Shown here one piece after another: positions 8,391-16,569 of a DNA stretch of 36,007 bases. Source of the stretch: Desulfobulbus sp. (GTDB lineage: Bacteria > Desulfobacterota > Desulfobulbia > Desulfobulbales > Desulfobulbaceae); assembly GCF_030824455.1 (NCBI RefSeq), contig NZ_JAVBXR010000057.1, positions 1-36,007 on the forward strand, written 5' to 3'. The notes beneath the pieces are model-generated. The model was not told where the DNA came from. It did not search any database and saw only the letters and a program-made list of their open reading frames with translations. Positions within the stretch are counted from its first letter, which is position 1; each line of letters starts with the position of its first letter. The translations under genes were made by a program, and so were the position numbers.

Positions 8391-9430
8391 ACAAGCGAGT
8401 TGCCTTGGGTTTGTTTTCCGGCGGCCTGGATTCAATCCTGGCCTGCCGGGTGGTTGCCGATCAGGGGGTGCGGGTGATTGCTCTCAAATTTGTGACCCCG
8501 TTTTTCGATCACGAATTGCTGGATCGCCGTGAAGAATACGCCCGCTCCATGCAGGCCAAATACGGCCTGGAGGTGGAGCTGGTCGACGTCAGCGAGGGCT
8601 ATCTGCGCCTGCTGGAAAATCCGGTCCATGGATTTGGCAAGCATTTCAACCCCTGCATCGACTGCAAAATTCTGATGCTGCGTCGGGCTCGCGAATTGAT
8701 GCCGATGTACTCCGCCTCGTTCCTGGTCACCGGCGAGGTGCTCGGGCAGCGGCCGATGTCGCAGCGGCGGGACACGCTGCGGGTGATTGAGCGCGACTCC
8801 GGCTGCAGCGGGCTGCTGCTGCGGCCGCTGAGCGCCAAGCTGATGGCGCCGACCCCGGCTGAAACCGAGGGTCTGGTGGATCGGGAACGGCTGTACGGCT
8901 TTTCCGGGCGGGGCCGGCGGCAGCAAAAACTCCTGGCTGCTGAAATGGGCATAACCGAATACCCGACCCCGGCCGGCGGCTGCATGCTCACTGACCCTAA
9001 TCTGGCCGCGCGGATCAAGCATTTCTACAACGGTCTCTTTTCCTTTGGCGAGGCGCGGGCCGTAGGCGACGTCCGCCTGCTCAGCGTGGGACGGCAGTTC
9101 AAGCTTGGCGACGACCTTTGGTTTATTCTCGGCCGCGACGAGCGGGAGAACATTCGCCTGGAAAAAATGCGCGGCCCGGACGACTGGCTGCTGCGCATGA
9201 CCGTGCGGCCCGGTCCGCTTGGTTTGCTGCGGCATGCAGGCCTTCAGGCCCCCGGTTGGCCTGACGAGGCCGAGGTGCTGCGCCGGCTGGCTGGGCTGGT
9301 GGTGCGCTACGGCAAAAAGGTCGCGGACGAACCCCCGGAGGCCGAAGTGATGATCGACAAGGGCGCATCGATTGTGCATCAGCGTTTTGCACCGCTGGCC
9401 GACGACGATGCCCAACTCTGGCGGATTTAG
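8387..9430 (+). CDS. ThiI-like PP-loop protein with NFACT_R-like (DUF814) C-terminal domain
   Basis: This 347-residue protein starts with an ATP-pyrophosphatase PP-loop, SGGLDS (11-16). It continues with motifs that match the ThiI/MnmA group: NPCIDCK (Cys90, Cys93), TGEVLGQRPMSQ and GGCM (Cys199). The Cys90/Cys93 and Cys199 arrangement suggests a disulfide/persulfide thiolation mechanism or an Fe-S site. From about residue 210 the pattern VGRQFKLGDDLWFILGR is followed by ENIRLEKM and later RYGKKV, as in the NFACT-R/DUF814 domain. Neither THUMP nor rhodanese domains are present, so it is not canonical ThiI, and it is not MnmA. The GTG start overlaps the recN stop by 4 bp and GAGGAA precedes it. 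A tRNA sulfuration role is plausible next to the CCA-adding and RlmE genes, but the substrate is unknown. Confidence 0.75.
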   Translation: MNKRVALGLFSGGLDSILACRVVADQGVRVIALKFVTPFFDHELLDRREEYARSMQAKYGLEVELVDVSEGYLRLLENPVHGFGKHFNPCIDCKILMLRRARELMPMYSASFLVTGEVLGQRPMSQRRDTLRVIERDSGCSGLLLRPLSAKLMAPTPAETEGLVDRERLYGFSGRGRRQQKLLAAEMGITEYPTPAGGCMLTDPNLAARIKHFYNGLFSFGEARAVGDVRLLSVGRQFKLGDDLWFILGRDERENIRLEKMRGPDDWLLRMTVRPGPLGLLRHAGLQAPGWPDEAEVLRRLAGLVVRYGKKVADEPPEAEVMIDKGASIVHQRFAPLADDDAQLWRI

Positions 9431-9433
9431 GCT

Positions 9434-10930
9434 GTGGCGCAGGCGCAAGAAACCCTGACCCGGCGGCGGATTCTGGCGGTGTTGCCGGCGTGGCTGCAGA
9501 TCCAGTTGACCACCCTTGCGCGGGAGCTGGGAGGCGAACTCTACCTGGCCGGCGGCGCGGCGCGCGATCTGCTGCTGGGCAAGACGCCCGAGGATATCGA
9601 CCTCACCGTGGCCGGCGGGGCAAGCCTTTGGGCCGGCAAATTGGCGACCCTGAGCGGCGGCGCCTATGTGCCTCTGGGCCGCGACGAGGACGCGGCGCGG
9701 GTGGTCAGCCGCCGGACGACCATTGATTTTTCCTCCTTCCGTCAGGGCGCGACGACCATTGACGAGGATCTTGTCCGCCGCGATCTGACGCTTAACGCCC
9801 TTGCCGTGCGCCTTGACCCGTTGCTGCTTGATCCCCAGGCTCTGGACGCGGCTGTCCCGCTGATCGATCCCACCGGCGGCCGTGAAGATCTGGCAAGGGG
9901 CGTGATTCGGGCGGCCAGCGTCGAGAGTTTCGCAAGCGATCCGCTCCGCCTGTTGCGGGTGTTTCGTTTTGCCGCCACCCTGGGGTTTGCGGTCGACGCC
10001 GCCACCCTGGCGCTGGTGGAGCGGCAGGCCGAACTGCTGTCCCGGCCAGCGCCCGAGCGGGTGGCCCACGAAATGGACCTGATCATGGCCTCGGGCAACG
10101 GACATGCGGCGGTGTGCGCCATGGCCGACGCCGGTCTGTTGTGGATCGTGGTTCCCGAGTTGATTGCCGGGGTCGGTCTGGAGCAGCCCAAAAGTCATCA
10201 TCTTGACGTTTTTCGGCACAACCTGGAGGCTCTGCGCTGGATGGAGCAGATCACGGCGGCTCCGGGCCGTTGGTTTCCGGAAGAGGGCGACGGTCTTGCC
10301 GCCTATTGCGCCGGCGAAGGTCAGCGCCGTCGCCTGCATTGGGCCGCGCTGCTTCACGATCTGGGCAAGCCGGCCACCTGTGTCCTACGGCCGGACAAGG
10401 GCGACCGCATCACCTTTTACAATCATGACCGGGTCGGGGCCGAGATGTTCCGCGGTTTTGCCTTGCGGCTACGGTGGAGCAACGACGACCGGGAGCGGGT
10501 GGCCCATCTGATTGACGGCCATATGCGGCCATTTCACCTGGCCAACGTCGCCCGCGCCGGCGGCCTGACCCTGCGCGCCTCGATCCGCATGGTCCGCAAG
10601 GCCGGAGCCGATCTGCCGGGGCTGTTTCTGCTGGCCATGGCCGACAGCCTGGCCGGGCAGGGCGTGGAGCGGATCGAGGGCATGGAAGCGGAACTGGCCG
10701 CGCTGTACCGGACGCTGGATCGGGTTCGCCTCGAACACGTCGCGCCGGTGGCCGCCGCGCCGCCGCTGCTCACCGGTCGGCAACTGATCGAAACCCTGGG
10801 GCTCGCGCCGGGACCGATCTTCAAAACCATCCTCGCGGCCATTGAGGAGGCGCGGATGGAGGGTCGGGTGACCGACGTTGCCGGGGCTCTGCGGCTGGCC
10901 AGGGAAATAGTTGTCAATAATTCGCTGTAA
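9434..10930 (+). CDS. CCA-adding enzyme / poly(A) polymerase family nucleotidyltransferase with HD domain
   Basis: This 498-residue class II nucleotidyltransferase has the loop LYLAGGAARDLLLG (37-49), the catalytic pair in EDIDL (Asp54, Asp56), RRDLTLNALAV (Arg115-Asp117) and LLRVFRFA. After it comes an HD phosphohydrolase-like domain with LHDLGKP (near residue 308) and HLIDGHMRPFHL. The family adds CCA, or only CC or only A, to tRNA 3' ends, or polyadenylates RNA; the specificity cannot be read with certainty. HD-containing forms often also have 2',3'-cyclic phosphatase or phosphodiesterase activity. The GTG start lies 3 nt after the upstream gene's stop, indicating a shared transcript. Confidence 0.85.
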   Translation: MAQAQETLTRRRILAVLPAWLQIQLTTLARELGGELYLAGGAARDLLLGKTPEDIDLTVAGGASLWAGKLATLSGGAYVPLGRDEDAARVVSRRTTIDFSSFRQGATTIDEDLVRRDLTLNALAVRLDPLLLDPQALDAAVPLIDPTGGREDLARGVIRAASVESFASDPLRLLRVFRFAATLGFAVDAATLALVERQAELLSRPAPERVAHEMDLIMASGNGHAAVCAMADAGLLWIVVPELIAGVGLEQPKSHHLDVFRHNLEALRWMEQITAAPGRWFPEEGDGLAAYCAGEGQRRRLHWAALLHDLGKPATCVLRPDKGDRITFYNHDRVGAEMFRGFALRLRWSNDDRERVAHLIDGHMRPFHLANVARAGGLTLRASIRMVRKAGADLPGLFLLAMADSLAGQGVERIEGMEAELAALYRTLDRVRLEHVAPVAAAPPLLTGRQLIETLGLAPGPIFKTILAAIEEARMEGRVTDVAGALRLAREIVVNNSL

Positions 10931-10956
10931 CCGGCGGAAACGTAAAGGAAGGGCAG

Positions 10957-11559
10957 ATGCGCGACGAACAGGATTACTACTTCAAGAAAGCAAAAAAAGA
11001 AAATTACCCGGCCCGGTCGGTGTACAAGCTGGAAGAAGCCCAGTTGAAGCACAAGTTTCTGAAAGGCGGGCAGCGGGTGCTGGATCTGGGCTGCCATCCC
11101 GGCAGCTGGAGTTTATACGCCTCCGGCGTGATTGGCGAGAAAGGCGTGGTGGTGGCGGCGGATTTGCAACGCACCGACATCCCGGTTCAAAAACCCCATG
11201 CCGAAATCCATTGGCTCTGTTATGATGTGTATTCGGAGGAGTTCGTCGATTATCTGAAACAGCACTGGCCGGGGTTTCACGTGGTGCTCAGCGACATGGC
11301 GCCGCGAACCACGGGCAGCCAGTATGCCGATCATCAGCAGTCGCTGAGGCTGGTGCGGCGCGTTCTTGAGTTGTCCGCAATATTCCTGCATGAAAACGGC
11401 ACGTTTTACTGCAAGGTCTTTCAGGGAGAGGATTTTCCCGAATTTCTCCAGGAATGCAAACCGTTGTTTACAACCGTCAAGGTGGTGAAACCCAAAAGCT
11501 CGCGGAACGAAAGCCGGGAGGTTTTTGTGCTGGGGCGCGGGTTTCGTCGGGCGAGATAA
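10957..11559 (+). CDS. rlmE: 23S rRNA (uridine-2'-O-)-methyltransferase RlmE (FtsJ)
   Basis: This 200-residue SAM-dependent enzyme of the FtsJ family methylates the 2'-hydroxyl of U2552 in 23S rRNA in E. coli. The catalytic K-D-K-E tetrad is intact: Lys24 (in ARSVYKL), Asp113 (in LSDMAP), Lys153 (in CKVFQGED) and Glu188 (in SREVF). The SAM-binding glycine loop reads VLDLGCHPGSWS. AAGGAAGG precedes the ATG. The protein lacks only part of the N-terminal extension of E. coli RlmE. It follows the nucleotidyltransferase gene and precedes yebC on the same strand. Confidence 0.93.
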   Translation: MRDEQDYYFKKAKKENYPARSVYKLEEAQLKHKFLKGGQRVLDLGCHPGSWSLYASGVIGEKGVVVAADLQRTDIPVQKPHAEIHWLCYDVYSEEFVDYLKQHWPGFHVVLSDMAPRTTGSQYADHQQSLRLVRRVLELSAIFLHENGTFYCKVFQGEDFPEFLQECKPLFTTVKVVKPKSSRNESREVFVLGRGFRRAR

Positions 11560-11607
11560 ATTGTATCCAAGCAACTGTACGATATTATTCATTCAAGGAG
11601 TCAGAGC

Positions 11608-12357
11608 GTGTCGGGACATTCAAAGTGGAGCACGATCAAGCGCAAGAAAGGGGCCAATGACGCCAAGCGCGGCAAGATTTTCACCAAGCTGATCAAGGAA
11701 ATCACCATTGCCGCGCGCATGGGCGGCGGCGACATTGACGGCAACCCGCGCTTGCGCAGCGCAGTCACCGCAGCCAAGGGCGAGAACATGCCCAAGGAAA
11801 ACATCGACCGGGCCATCAAAAAGGGCACCGGCGACCTGGGCGGCGCAATATACGAGGAAATTCTCTACGAGGGCTACGGTCCCGGCGGCGTTGCCGTCTT
11901 AGTGGAGACCATGACCGACAACAAAAACCGCACTGTTGCCGACATACGCCATTTCTTCGCTAAGAGCGGCGGCAACCTGGGCGAGTCCGGCTGCGTGGCC
12001 TGGATGTTCGACAAAAAAGGCACGCTCTCGGTCGACAAAGACGGCGTGGCTGAAGACGAATTGATGGATCTGGCCCTGGAGGCAGGCGCCGAGGACGTGG
12101 TCGAGGAAGAAGACAGCTTCCAGATCATCACCGCCCCGGAGGCCTTCAACGACGTGGTCGACCAGTTGGAAAAAGGCAAGGTCAAGTTCTCCGAGGCGAC
12201 CCTGTCGATGGTGCCGAAGAACAGCATCGAGGTGACCGAGGAAAAGGCGGCCCGCTCGTTGTTGCGTCTGCTGGAAAATCTTGAGGATCACGACGACGTC
12301 CAGAAGGTGCACGCCAACTTCGACATCGCCGACGACCTGATGGAGTTGTTGTCCTGA
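11608..12357 (+). CDS. yebC: YebC/PmpR family protein
   Basis: This 249-residue protein begins [24 protein letters not shown], the hallmark start of the YebC family, and contains [30 protein letters not shown] and YEGYGPGG. The GTG start is preceded by AAGGAG. YebC proteins are described as transcriptional regulators (PmpR) and, in newer work, as ribosome-associated factors that help translate proline stretches. The gene lies immediately upstream of ruvC, a very common arrangement. Confidence 0.95.
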   Translation: MSGHSKWSTIKRKKGANDAKRGKIFTKLIKEITIAARMGGGDIDGNPRLRSAVTAAKGENMPKENIDRAIKKGTGDLGGAIYEEILYEGYGPGGVAVLVETMTDNKNRTVADIRHFFAKSGGNLGESGCVAWMFDKKGTLSVDKDGVAEDELMDLALEAGAEDVVEEEDSFQIITAPEAFNDVVDQLEKGKVKFSEATLSMVPKNSIEVTEEKAARSLLRLLENLEDHDDVQKVHANFDIADDLMELLS

Positions 12358-12379
12358 TGATCGTTGCGCGTGGGATTGG

Positions 12380-12868
12380 ATGCGGATTCTAGGCATTGAT
12401 CCGGGATCGCGGATTACGGGGTACGGCGTGATTGCCGCCCAGGGCCATGAAATCGGTTTTGTCGCCTGCGGCACCATCCGCACCGGCGAGGAAACCGATT
12501 TTTCCCGGCGCCTGCTGACCATCTTTGAGGATCTGTGCGAGGTGATCAGCATCCATCAACCGGTGGTGGCTGCGGTGGAAGACATTTTTGTCGACCGCAA
12601 CCCGCGTTCGGCCCTGAAGCTCGGGCACGCGCGGGGAGCCGCGGTGGTGGCGGCCATGCACAATAATCTCACCGTGTTCGATTACCCGGCCCGCAAGGTC
12701 AAACAAGCGGTGGCCGGGTATGGACAGGCGGAAAAAGGACAGGTGCAGCACATGGTGCAGACCCTGTTGCAGTTGAATTCGTCGCCGTCCAAAGACGCCT
12801 CCGACGCCCTGGCCGTGGCCATCTGCCACGCCCATCACGCTGCCTACAGCGGAAGATGCGGCGCATGA
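12380..12868 (+). CDS. ruvC: Holliday junction resolvase RuvC
   Basis: This 162-residue endonuclease nicks Holliday junctions symmetrically. The start MRILGIDPGSRITGYGV is typical. The four acidic catalytic residues are Asp7, Glu67, Asp139 and Asp142, matching Asp7, Glu66, Asp138 and Asp141 of E. coli RuvC. NPRSALKLGHARG is also conserved. The stop codon overlaps an ATG (ATGA, 12865-12868) that opens a 21-codon reading frame leading to ruvA. It acts with RuvA and RuvB, encoded next. Confidence 0.95.
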   Translation: MRILGIDPGSRITGYGVIAAQGHEIGFVACGTIRTGEETDFSRRLLTIFEDLCEVISIHQPVVAAVEDIFVDRNPRSALKLGHARGAAVVAAMHNNLTVFDYPARKVKQAVAGYGQAEKGQVQHMVQTLLQLNSSPSKDASDALAVAICHAHHAAYSGRCGA

Positions 12869-12930
12869 ACCAGCGGCGGCTTCGCCCGCTGTTCCCCTCC
12901 CTGACTCAACCTGCCAGCGTCTGCCGATGA
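12865..12930 (+). CDS. Possible 21-codon translational-coupling ORF between ruvC and ruvA
   Basis: An ATG at 12865 overlaps the ruvC stop as ATGA, and the frame's own TGA (12928-12930) overlaps the ruvA ATG, again as ATGA. GGAAG lies 9 nt ahead of the small ORF, while ruvA itself has no visible Shine-Dalgarno. The peptide [21 protein letters not shown] has no recognisable domain and is Arg-rich. The double overlap suggests that ribosomes finishing ruvC could be handed on to ruvA. It may equally be chance; no conservation data are available. Confidence 0.35.
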   Translation: MNQRRLRPLFPSLTQPASVCR

Positions 12931-13568
12931 TTGCCTCGCTCAACGGCCTTGTGCTCGTCAAAAGCCCCAACGTCGTGATCCTTGACGTCGGCGGCGTGGG
13001 CTACGAAGTGTTCATCTCTGTTCGCACCTACGACACCCTGCCGACCACCGGCGCTTCCTGTTTTCTCCTGGTCCAGACGGTGGTTCGCGAAGACGCGATT
13101 ACCCTCTACGGATTTGGCAAGAAAGAGGAGAAAGAGCTGTTTTTGCTGCTGATTACTGTTTCCGGCATCGGGCCCAAACTGGCCCAGACCATCCTGTCCG
13201 GAATCGGCGTGGAGGCCCTGTGTCGGGCAATCACCGCCAAGGACGTGACCCAGCTGATGACTCTGCCGGGCATCGGCAAGAAGACCGCCCAGCGGCTTTG
13301 TGTGGAGTTGGGCGAAAAGGTCGGCGGTCTGGTCGGCGAGTTCGGGGTTGATTTTGCCGGCGGCACCACTGCGCCGGGCGCGGCCCCTAGCGGCGAGGTC
13401 CAGGTGATGGCCGACGCCGCTTCCGCCCTGATCAACCTCGGCTATCCCCAATATACCGCCTGGCAGGCCTTGCGCGCCGTTGAGAAACAGCTGGCGCACA
13501 GCGGGGACGCTCCGCCCAGGGTGGAAGACCTGATCCGCCTGGCCCTGCAGTCCCTGGCCGGAAAATAA
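12927..13568 (+). CDS. ruvA: Holliday junction DNA helicase subunit RuvA
   Basis: This 213-residue protein binds four-way junctions as a tetramer and loads RuvB. It has the N-terminal OB fold ([28 protein letters not shown] begins it), two helix-hairpin-helix motifs (SGIGPKLA and [12 protein letters not shown]), a Gly/Ala/Pro linker and the C-terminal RuvB-binding domain ([18 protein letters not shown]). Length is normal. There is no ribosome binding site; its ATG overlaps the stop of the preceding 21-codon frame, so translation may depend on coupling. The stop lies 8 bp ahead of ruvB. Confidence 0.95.
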   Translation: MIASLNGLVLVKSPNVVILDVGGVGYEVFISVRTYDTLPTTGASCFLLVQTVVREDAITLYGFGKKEEKELFLLLITVSGIGPKLAQTILSGIGVEALCRAITAKDVTQLMTLPGIGKKTAQRLCVELGEKVGGLVGEFGVDFAGGTTAPGAAPSGEVQVMADAASALINLGYPQYTAWQALRAVEKQLAHSGDAPPRVEDLIRLALQSLAGK

Positions 13569-13576
13569 ACGAAATC

Positions 13577-14644
13577 ATGAAACGCGAAGAGAATCTGACC
13601 GGCAAACGGTTGATCGCCGGCGAAGAACGCCAGGAAGACCTGGGCGTTGGCGTTGAAATCCGGCCGCGCCGCCTGGACGACTACATCGGCCAGGATCAGG
13701 TCAAACAGAGTCTGCGGGTGTTCATCCAGGCGGCCCTGCAACGCGGCGAACCCTTGGATCATGTGCTGTTCCACGGCTTTCCCGGTTTGGGCAAGACCAC
13801 CCTGGCCTACATCATCGCCAACGAGATGGGCGCCGGCATCAAAGTTACCTCCGGGCCGGTGATTGAGCGTCCCGGCGATCTGGCCGCCATCCTCACCAGC
13901 CTGCAGGCCGGCGACGTCCTGTTCATCGATGAAATCCATCGCCTCAACCACGTGGTCGAGGAGATCCTCTATCCGGCCATGGAAGATTTCCAGCTCGATC
14001 TGGTCATTGGCCAGGGGCCGGGCGCCCGTTCGGTGAAGATGGACCTGCCCCGTTTTACCCTGGTCGGGGCCACCACCCGCACCGGATTGCTGACGCCGCC
14101 GTTGCGCGACCGGTTCGGCGTACTCCTTCGTCTTGAGTATTACAGCCCGGAGCAGTTAGTGACGATCATCCAGCGGACGGCCCGGCTGTTCCGTATGGAG
14201 ATCGACGCCGACGGGGCCATGGAACTGGGACGGCGTTCGCGCGGCACGCCCCGGATAGCCAACCGTCTCCTTCGCCGGGTCCGCGATTTCTCCGAGGTGG
14301 GCGGGCATCCGGTGGTGTCCCGCACCGTGGCCGACGAGGCCCTGACCATGCTCAATGTAGATCCGCTTGGTTTGGACGAGATGGATCGCAGGATTCTTCT
14401 CACCCTGATCGAAAAATTCCAGGGCGGCCCTATCGGCCTGGAAACCCTGTCAACCGCCGTCTGCGAGGAAAAAACCACACTCGAAGACGTGTACGAACCC
14501 TTTCTCATTCAGTCCGGTTTTCTCGTCCGCACCCCCCGCGGCCGGATGGCCACTGCGGCCGCCTACGAGCATTTCCGCCTGCCCCTTCAGTCCACTCCCA
14601 TGCAGCAACCTAACCTGTTCGATCTTTCCGGCAAAAAAATCTAA
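13577..14644 (+). CDS. ruvB: Holliday junction branch-migration ATPase RuvB
   Basis: This 355-residue AAA+ motor drives branch migration with RuvA. Walker A is GFPGLGKTT (67-75), with Phe where most RuvB proteins have Pro. Walker B is [11 protein letters not shown] (113-123), sensor 1 is GATTRTG (164-170) and the arginine finger is in PPLRDRFG. The C-terminal winged helix includes [11 protein letters not shown]. It ends the ruvCAB run. A gap of 230 bp with a new promoter follows, so the next block is probably separately transcribed. Confidence 0.96.
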   Translation: MKREENLTGKRLIAGEERQEDLGVGVEIRPRRLDDYIGQDQVKQSLRVFIQAALQRGEPLDHVLFHGFPGLGKTTLAYIIANEMGAGIKVTSGPVIERPGDLAAILTSLQAGDVLFIDEIHRLNHVVEEILYPAMEDFQLDLVIGQGPGARSVKMDLPRFTLVGATTRTGLLTPPLRDRFGVLLRLEYYSPEQLVTIIQRTARLFRMEIDADGAMELGRRSRGTPRIANRLLRRVRDFSEVGGHPVVSRTVADEALTMLNVDPLGLDEMDRRILLTLIEKFQGGPIGLETLSTAVCEEKTTLEDVYEPFLIQSGFLVRTPRGRMATAAAYEHFRLPLQSTPMQQPNLFDLSGKKI

Positions 14645-14746
14645 AGCACCCGCCATTTTCTCGCCGGAGCATCGGCACCTTGGTCGCGACAATAACATCC
14701 CTGCAAGAGCGGTTGGAGCGTTGTTGCAAAAAAACGACGCCCCGCC

Positions 14747-14775
14747 TTGATTTTTATCCGGGAAACCTCTTTAAT
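14747..14775 (+). promoter_or_regulatory. Probable sigma-70 promoter of the eight-gene envelope block
   Basis: TTGATT (14747-14752), a 17-bp spacer and TTTAAT (14770-14775) match the sigma-70 consensus at four and five positions. It is the best promoter in the ruvB to SUMF1 gap and would give a 5' leader of about 90 nt that contains the imperfect inverted repeat at 14790-14820. Confidence 0.45.
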
Positions 14776-14789
14776 TTCTCTACATTGTT

Positions 14790-14820
14790 TTGTCGGCAGG
14801 AATTGTATCTGTGCAGACAA
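14790..14820 (+). promoter_or_regulatory. Imperfect inverted repeat in the leader of the envelope block
   Basis: TTGTCGGCA (14790-14798) and TGCAGACAA (14812-14820) are inverted repeats with one mismatch in nine positions and a 13-bp spacer. Placed just downstream of the proposed start of transcription, it could be an operator for an unknown regulator or an RNA hairpin. No known binding consensus was recognised. Confidence 0.3.
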
Positions 14821-14874
14821 TCTGCTCCCTTGTTCATTCCAAGGCCCAACTCTGACCAGTCACAGGCGGCAACC

Positions 14875-16482
14875 ATGCGATTGACATTCCTCCTGCACGC
14901 GATCCTGGCGCTGATGCTGATGCTGACCACGCCGCTGCCCCGTTTAGCCCATGCCGAAGTTCCGGCCGGCAATCCCCAGCCCCAGCCGGGCGATGTTCTG
15001 CTGCCCATGCCGGCCGGCAGAACCATGGCCTTGCGACCGGTGTGCATCGGCGAGGGCGCCGGGTCCTACGCCTGGAAGCGTTTTCGCGTGGGCGATCCGG
15101 CCGGCGGTTACAAGGAGTCGCCCACCGGCGTGGCCCTAGGCGGCGCATTCAAGGTCGCGCAGGCGTCGTCGGAAGACTGGTGCTACTACATCGGCAAGTA
15201 CGAAGTCACCGAAGACCAGATGTTTGCGGTGATGCAGTCGCCCAAGGAATATGAAAACAGCAGCCTGCCGGTTCGCAATCTGTCCTGGTTTGAGGCCGAA
15301 GATTTCCTGCGGAAGTATAACGAATGGCTGTACGGTAACGCCCGGAAGGAACTGCCTGCCCACGGCGGCGTGCCCGGTTTTTTGCGTCTGCCCACCGAAC
15401 CTGAATGGGAGTTTGCCGCGCGCGGCGGCAGCGAGGTGGACAGCGCCGGATTTGACCGAAAATTGCCCTATCCCCTCGAGCAACTCCCCGAATACGAATG
15501 GTTTTCAGGGCCCACGTCGTCGCACAACAAGGTCAAGAAGGCGGGGCTGCTGAAGCCCAATGTCCTGGGGCTCCACGACATGCTCGGCAATGTGGCTGAG
15601 ATGACCGATTCCCTCTATCAGATCGAGTATTACCAGGGGCGCAGCGGCGGCTACGTCTCCAAAGGCGGTCATTATCTCACCGACGGCAATCAGTTGCGTT
15701 CTTCGCTGCGCACCGAGCAGGAGTTTTACACCCTGGACGCGAAGAACAACGCGGTGATTCCGGCTAAAAAAGAAACCCTGGGTTTTCGCCCGGTGCTGGC
15801 CTCGCTGGTGTTTCCCAACCGCCAGGTGAGCGCGCAGATGAACGACGACTGGGAGGCCTATCGCCAGGGCGCGGCGCAAACCCTGCCGGCGGCGGTGTCG
15901 ACCAGTTCAACCAGCGCCAAAACGCAGGTTTCGGGCAGCGACGCCAGCGGCCATCTCAAACGGCTCAAGGACGAACTGACCCGAGCCGGCGCCCCGTCCG
16001 GCCCGGTGCAGCAGGAACTCGATCTGCTTGCCGCAGCTCTGAACGACATCCAGTTCACCATCAAGCAGGCGGAGCAGGATTCAGCCTATTCCTGGGTGAA
16101 AATCGGCGGAGAACAGGCGTTTTTCATCACCAAGGAGGCGCGGAAACTGCCAATTTTGGAAAACCTGCTGCAGTCGGCCCTGAGTTCGCAGCGCACCGAG
16201 GTCGCCGAAAAATACAAGGAGCGGGAAACCGAGATCCGGCAAAACATCGCCCAGGCCATGTCGTCCTACACCGAGTCGATGCGCCAGCTTGGCGCAGTTT
16301 CGGAAACAGCGGTGAAGGATGGGTTTGAACGCTATACGCAGTTCTTGCAGAAGCGCAACGCCGAGGCGCAGGGCAAGCTGCTGGCAACGGTGCGTCGTCA
16401 CGCCGACGAGTATCTCAAGGTCAAGCGAACCGACGATGAAAATTGGCAGAAGCAACTGTTTGAAGCTGCGGCCGCGCCCTGA
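14875..16482 (+). CDS. Exported SUMF1 (formylglycine-enzyme fold) protein with C-terminal coiled coil, TagR-like
   Basis: I chose ATG 14875 because it gives a clean signal peptide (MRLTFLLHAILALMLMLT, cleavage near AHA); the frame is open further upstream but codes for nothing recognisable. The mature protein has a SUMF1 fold (about 45-305) with IGKYEVTEDQMFAVM, FLRLPTEPEWEFAARGG, LGLHDMLGNVAEM and a final GFRPV. The two active-site cysteines of true formylglycine-generating enzymes are absent from the region after GGHYL, so it should be a binding scaffold rather than an oxidase. Residues about 359-535 are largely helical and charged, probably a coiled coil. Pseudomonas TagR, which binds the periplasmic part of the kinase PpkA, has this fold. 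The downstream vWA and ABC genes support a TagR-like role, which remains an inference. Confidence 0.8.
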   Translation: MRLTFLLHAILALMLMLTTPLPRLAHAEVPAGNPQPQPGDVLLPMPAGRTMALRPVCIGEGAGSYAWKRFRVGDPAGGYKESPTGVALGGAFKVAQASSEDWCYYIGKYEVTEDQMFAVMQSPKEYENSSLPVRNLSWFEAEDFLRKYNEWLYGNARKELPAHGGVPGFLRLPTEPEWEFAARGGSEVDSAGFDRKLPYPLEQLPEYEWFSGPTSSHNKVKKAGLLKPNVLGLHDMLGNVAEMTDSLYQIEYYQGRSGGYVSKGGHYLTDGNQLRSSLRTEQEFYTLDAKNNAVIPAKKETLGFRPVLASLVFPNRQVSAQMNDDWEAYRQGAAQTLPAAVSTSSTSAKTQVSGSDASGHLKRLKDELTRAGAPSGPVQQELDLLAAALNDIQFTIKQAEQDSAYSWVKIGGEQAFFITKEARKLPILENLLQSALSSQRTEVAEKYKERETEIRQNIAQAMSSYTESMRQLGAVSETAVKDGFERYTQFLQKRNAEAQGKLLATVRRHADEYLKVKRTDDENWQKQLFEAAAAP

Positions 16483-16569
16483 GCAAGGCGGCAGCCGTCC
16501 CGCTTGACCTGGTAATAACAACGAAATGATCGATTGTTGCAGTCCTACGTTTACAGAAAAGGAGAGAGT

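Noticed and set aside
6579..8435. A minus-strand open frame of about 618 codons opposite recN
   Set aside because: It is the low-stop antisense frame of a GC-rich gene; the plus strand encodes full-length RecN with all motifs, and the antisense product is His/Gln/Gly-rich with no domain.
8432..10357. A minus-strand open frame of about 641 codons opposite the PP-loop and nucleotidyltransferase genes
   Set aside because: It crosses two well-supported plus-strand genes, has shadow-type composition and no recognisable motif.
14680..14874. Upstream in-frame extension of the SUMF1 gene
   Set aside because: It would bury the signal peptide behind 65 residues with no homology and would cover the promoter; ATG 14875 gives a normal export signal.
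14875..16482. Calling the SUMF1 protein a sulfatase-activating formylglycine-generating enzyme
   Set aside because: The active-site cysteine pair is missing and no sulfatase gene is in the window.
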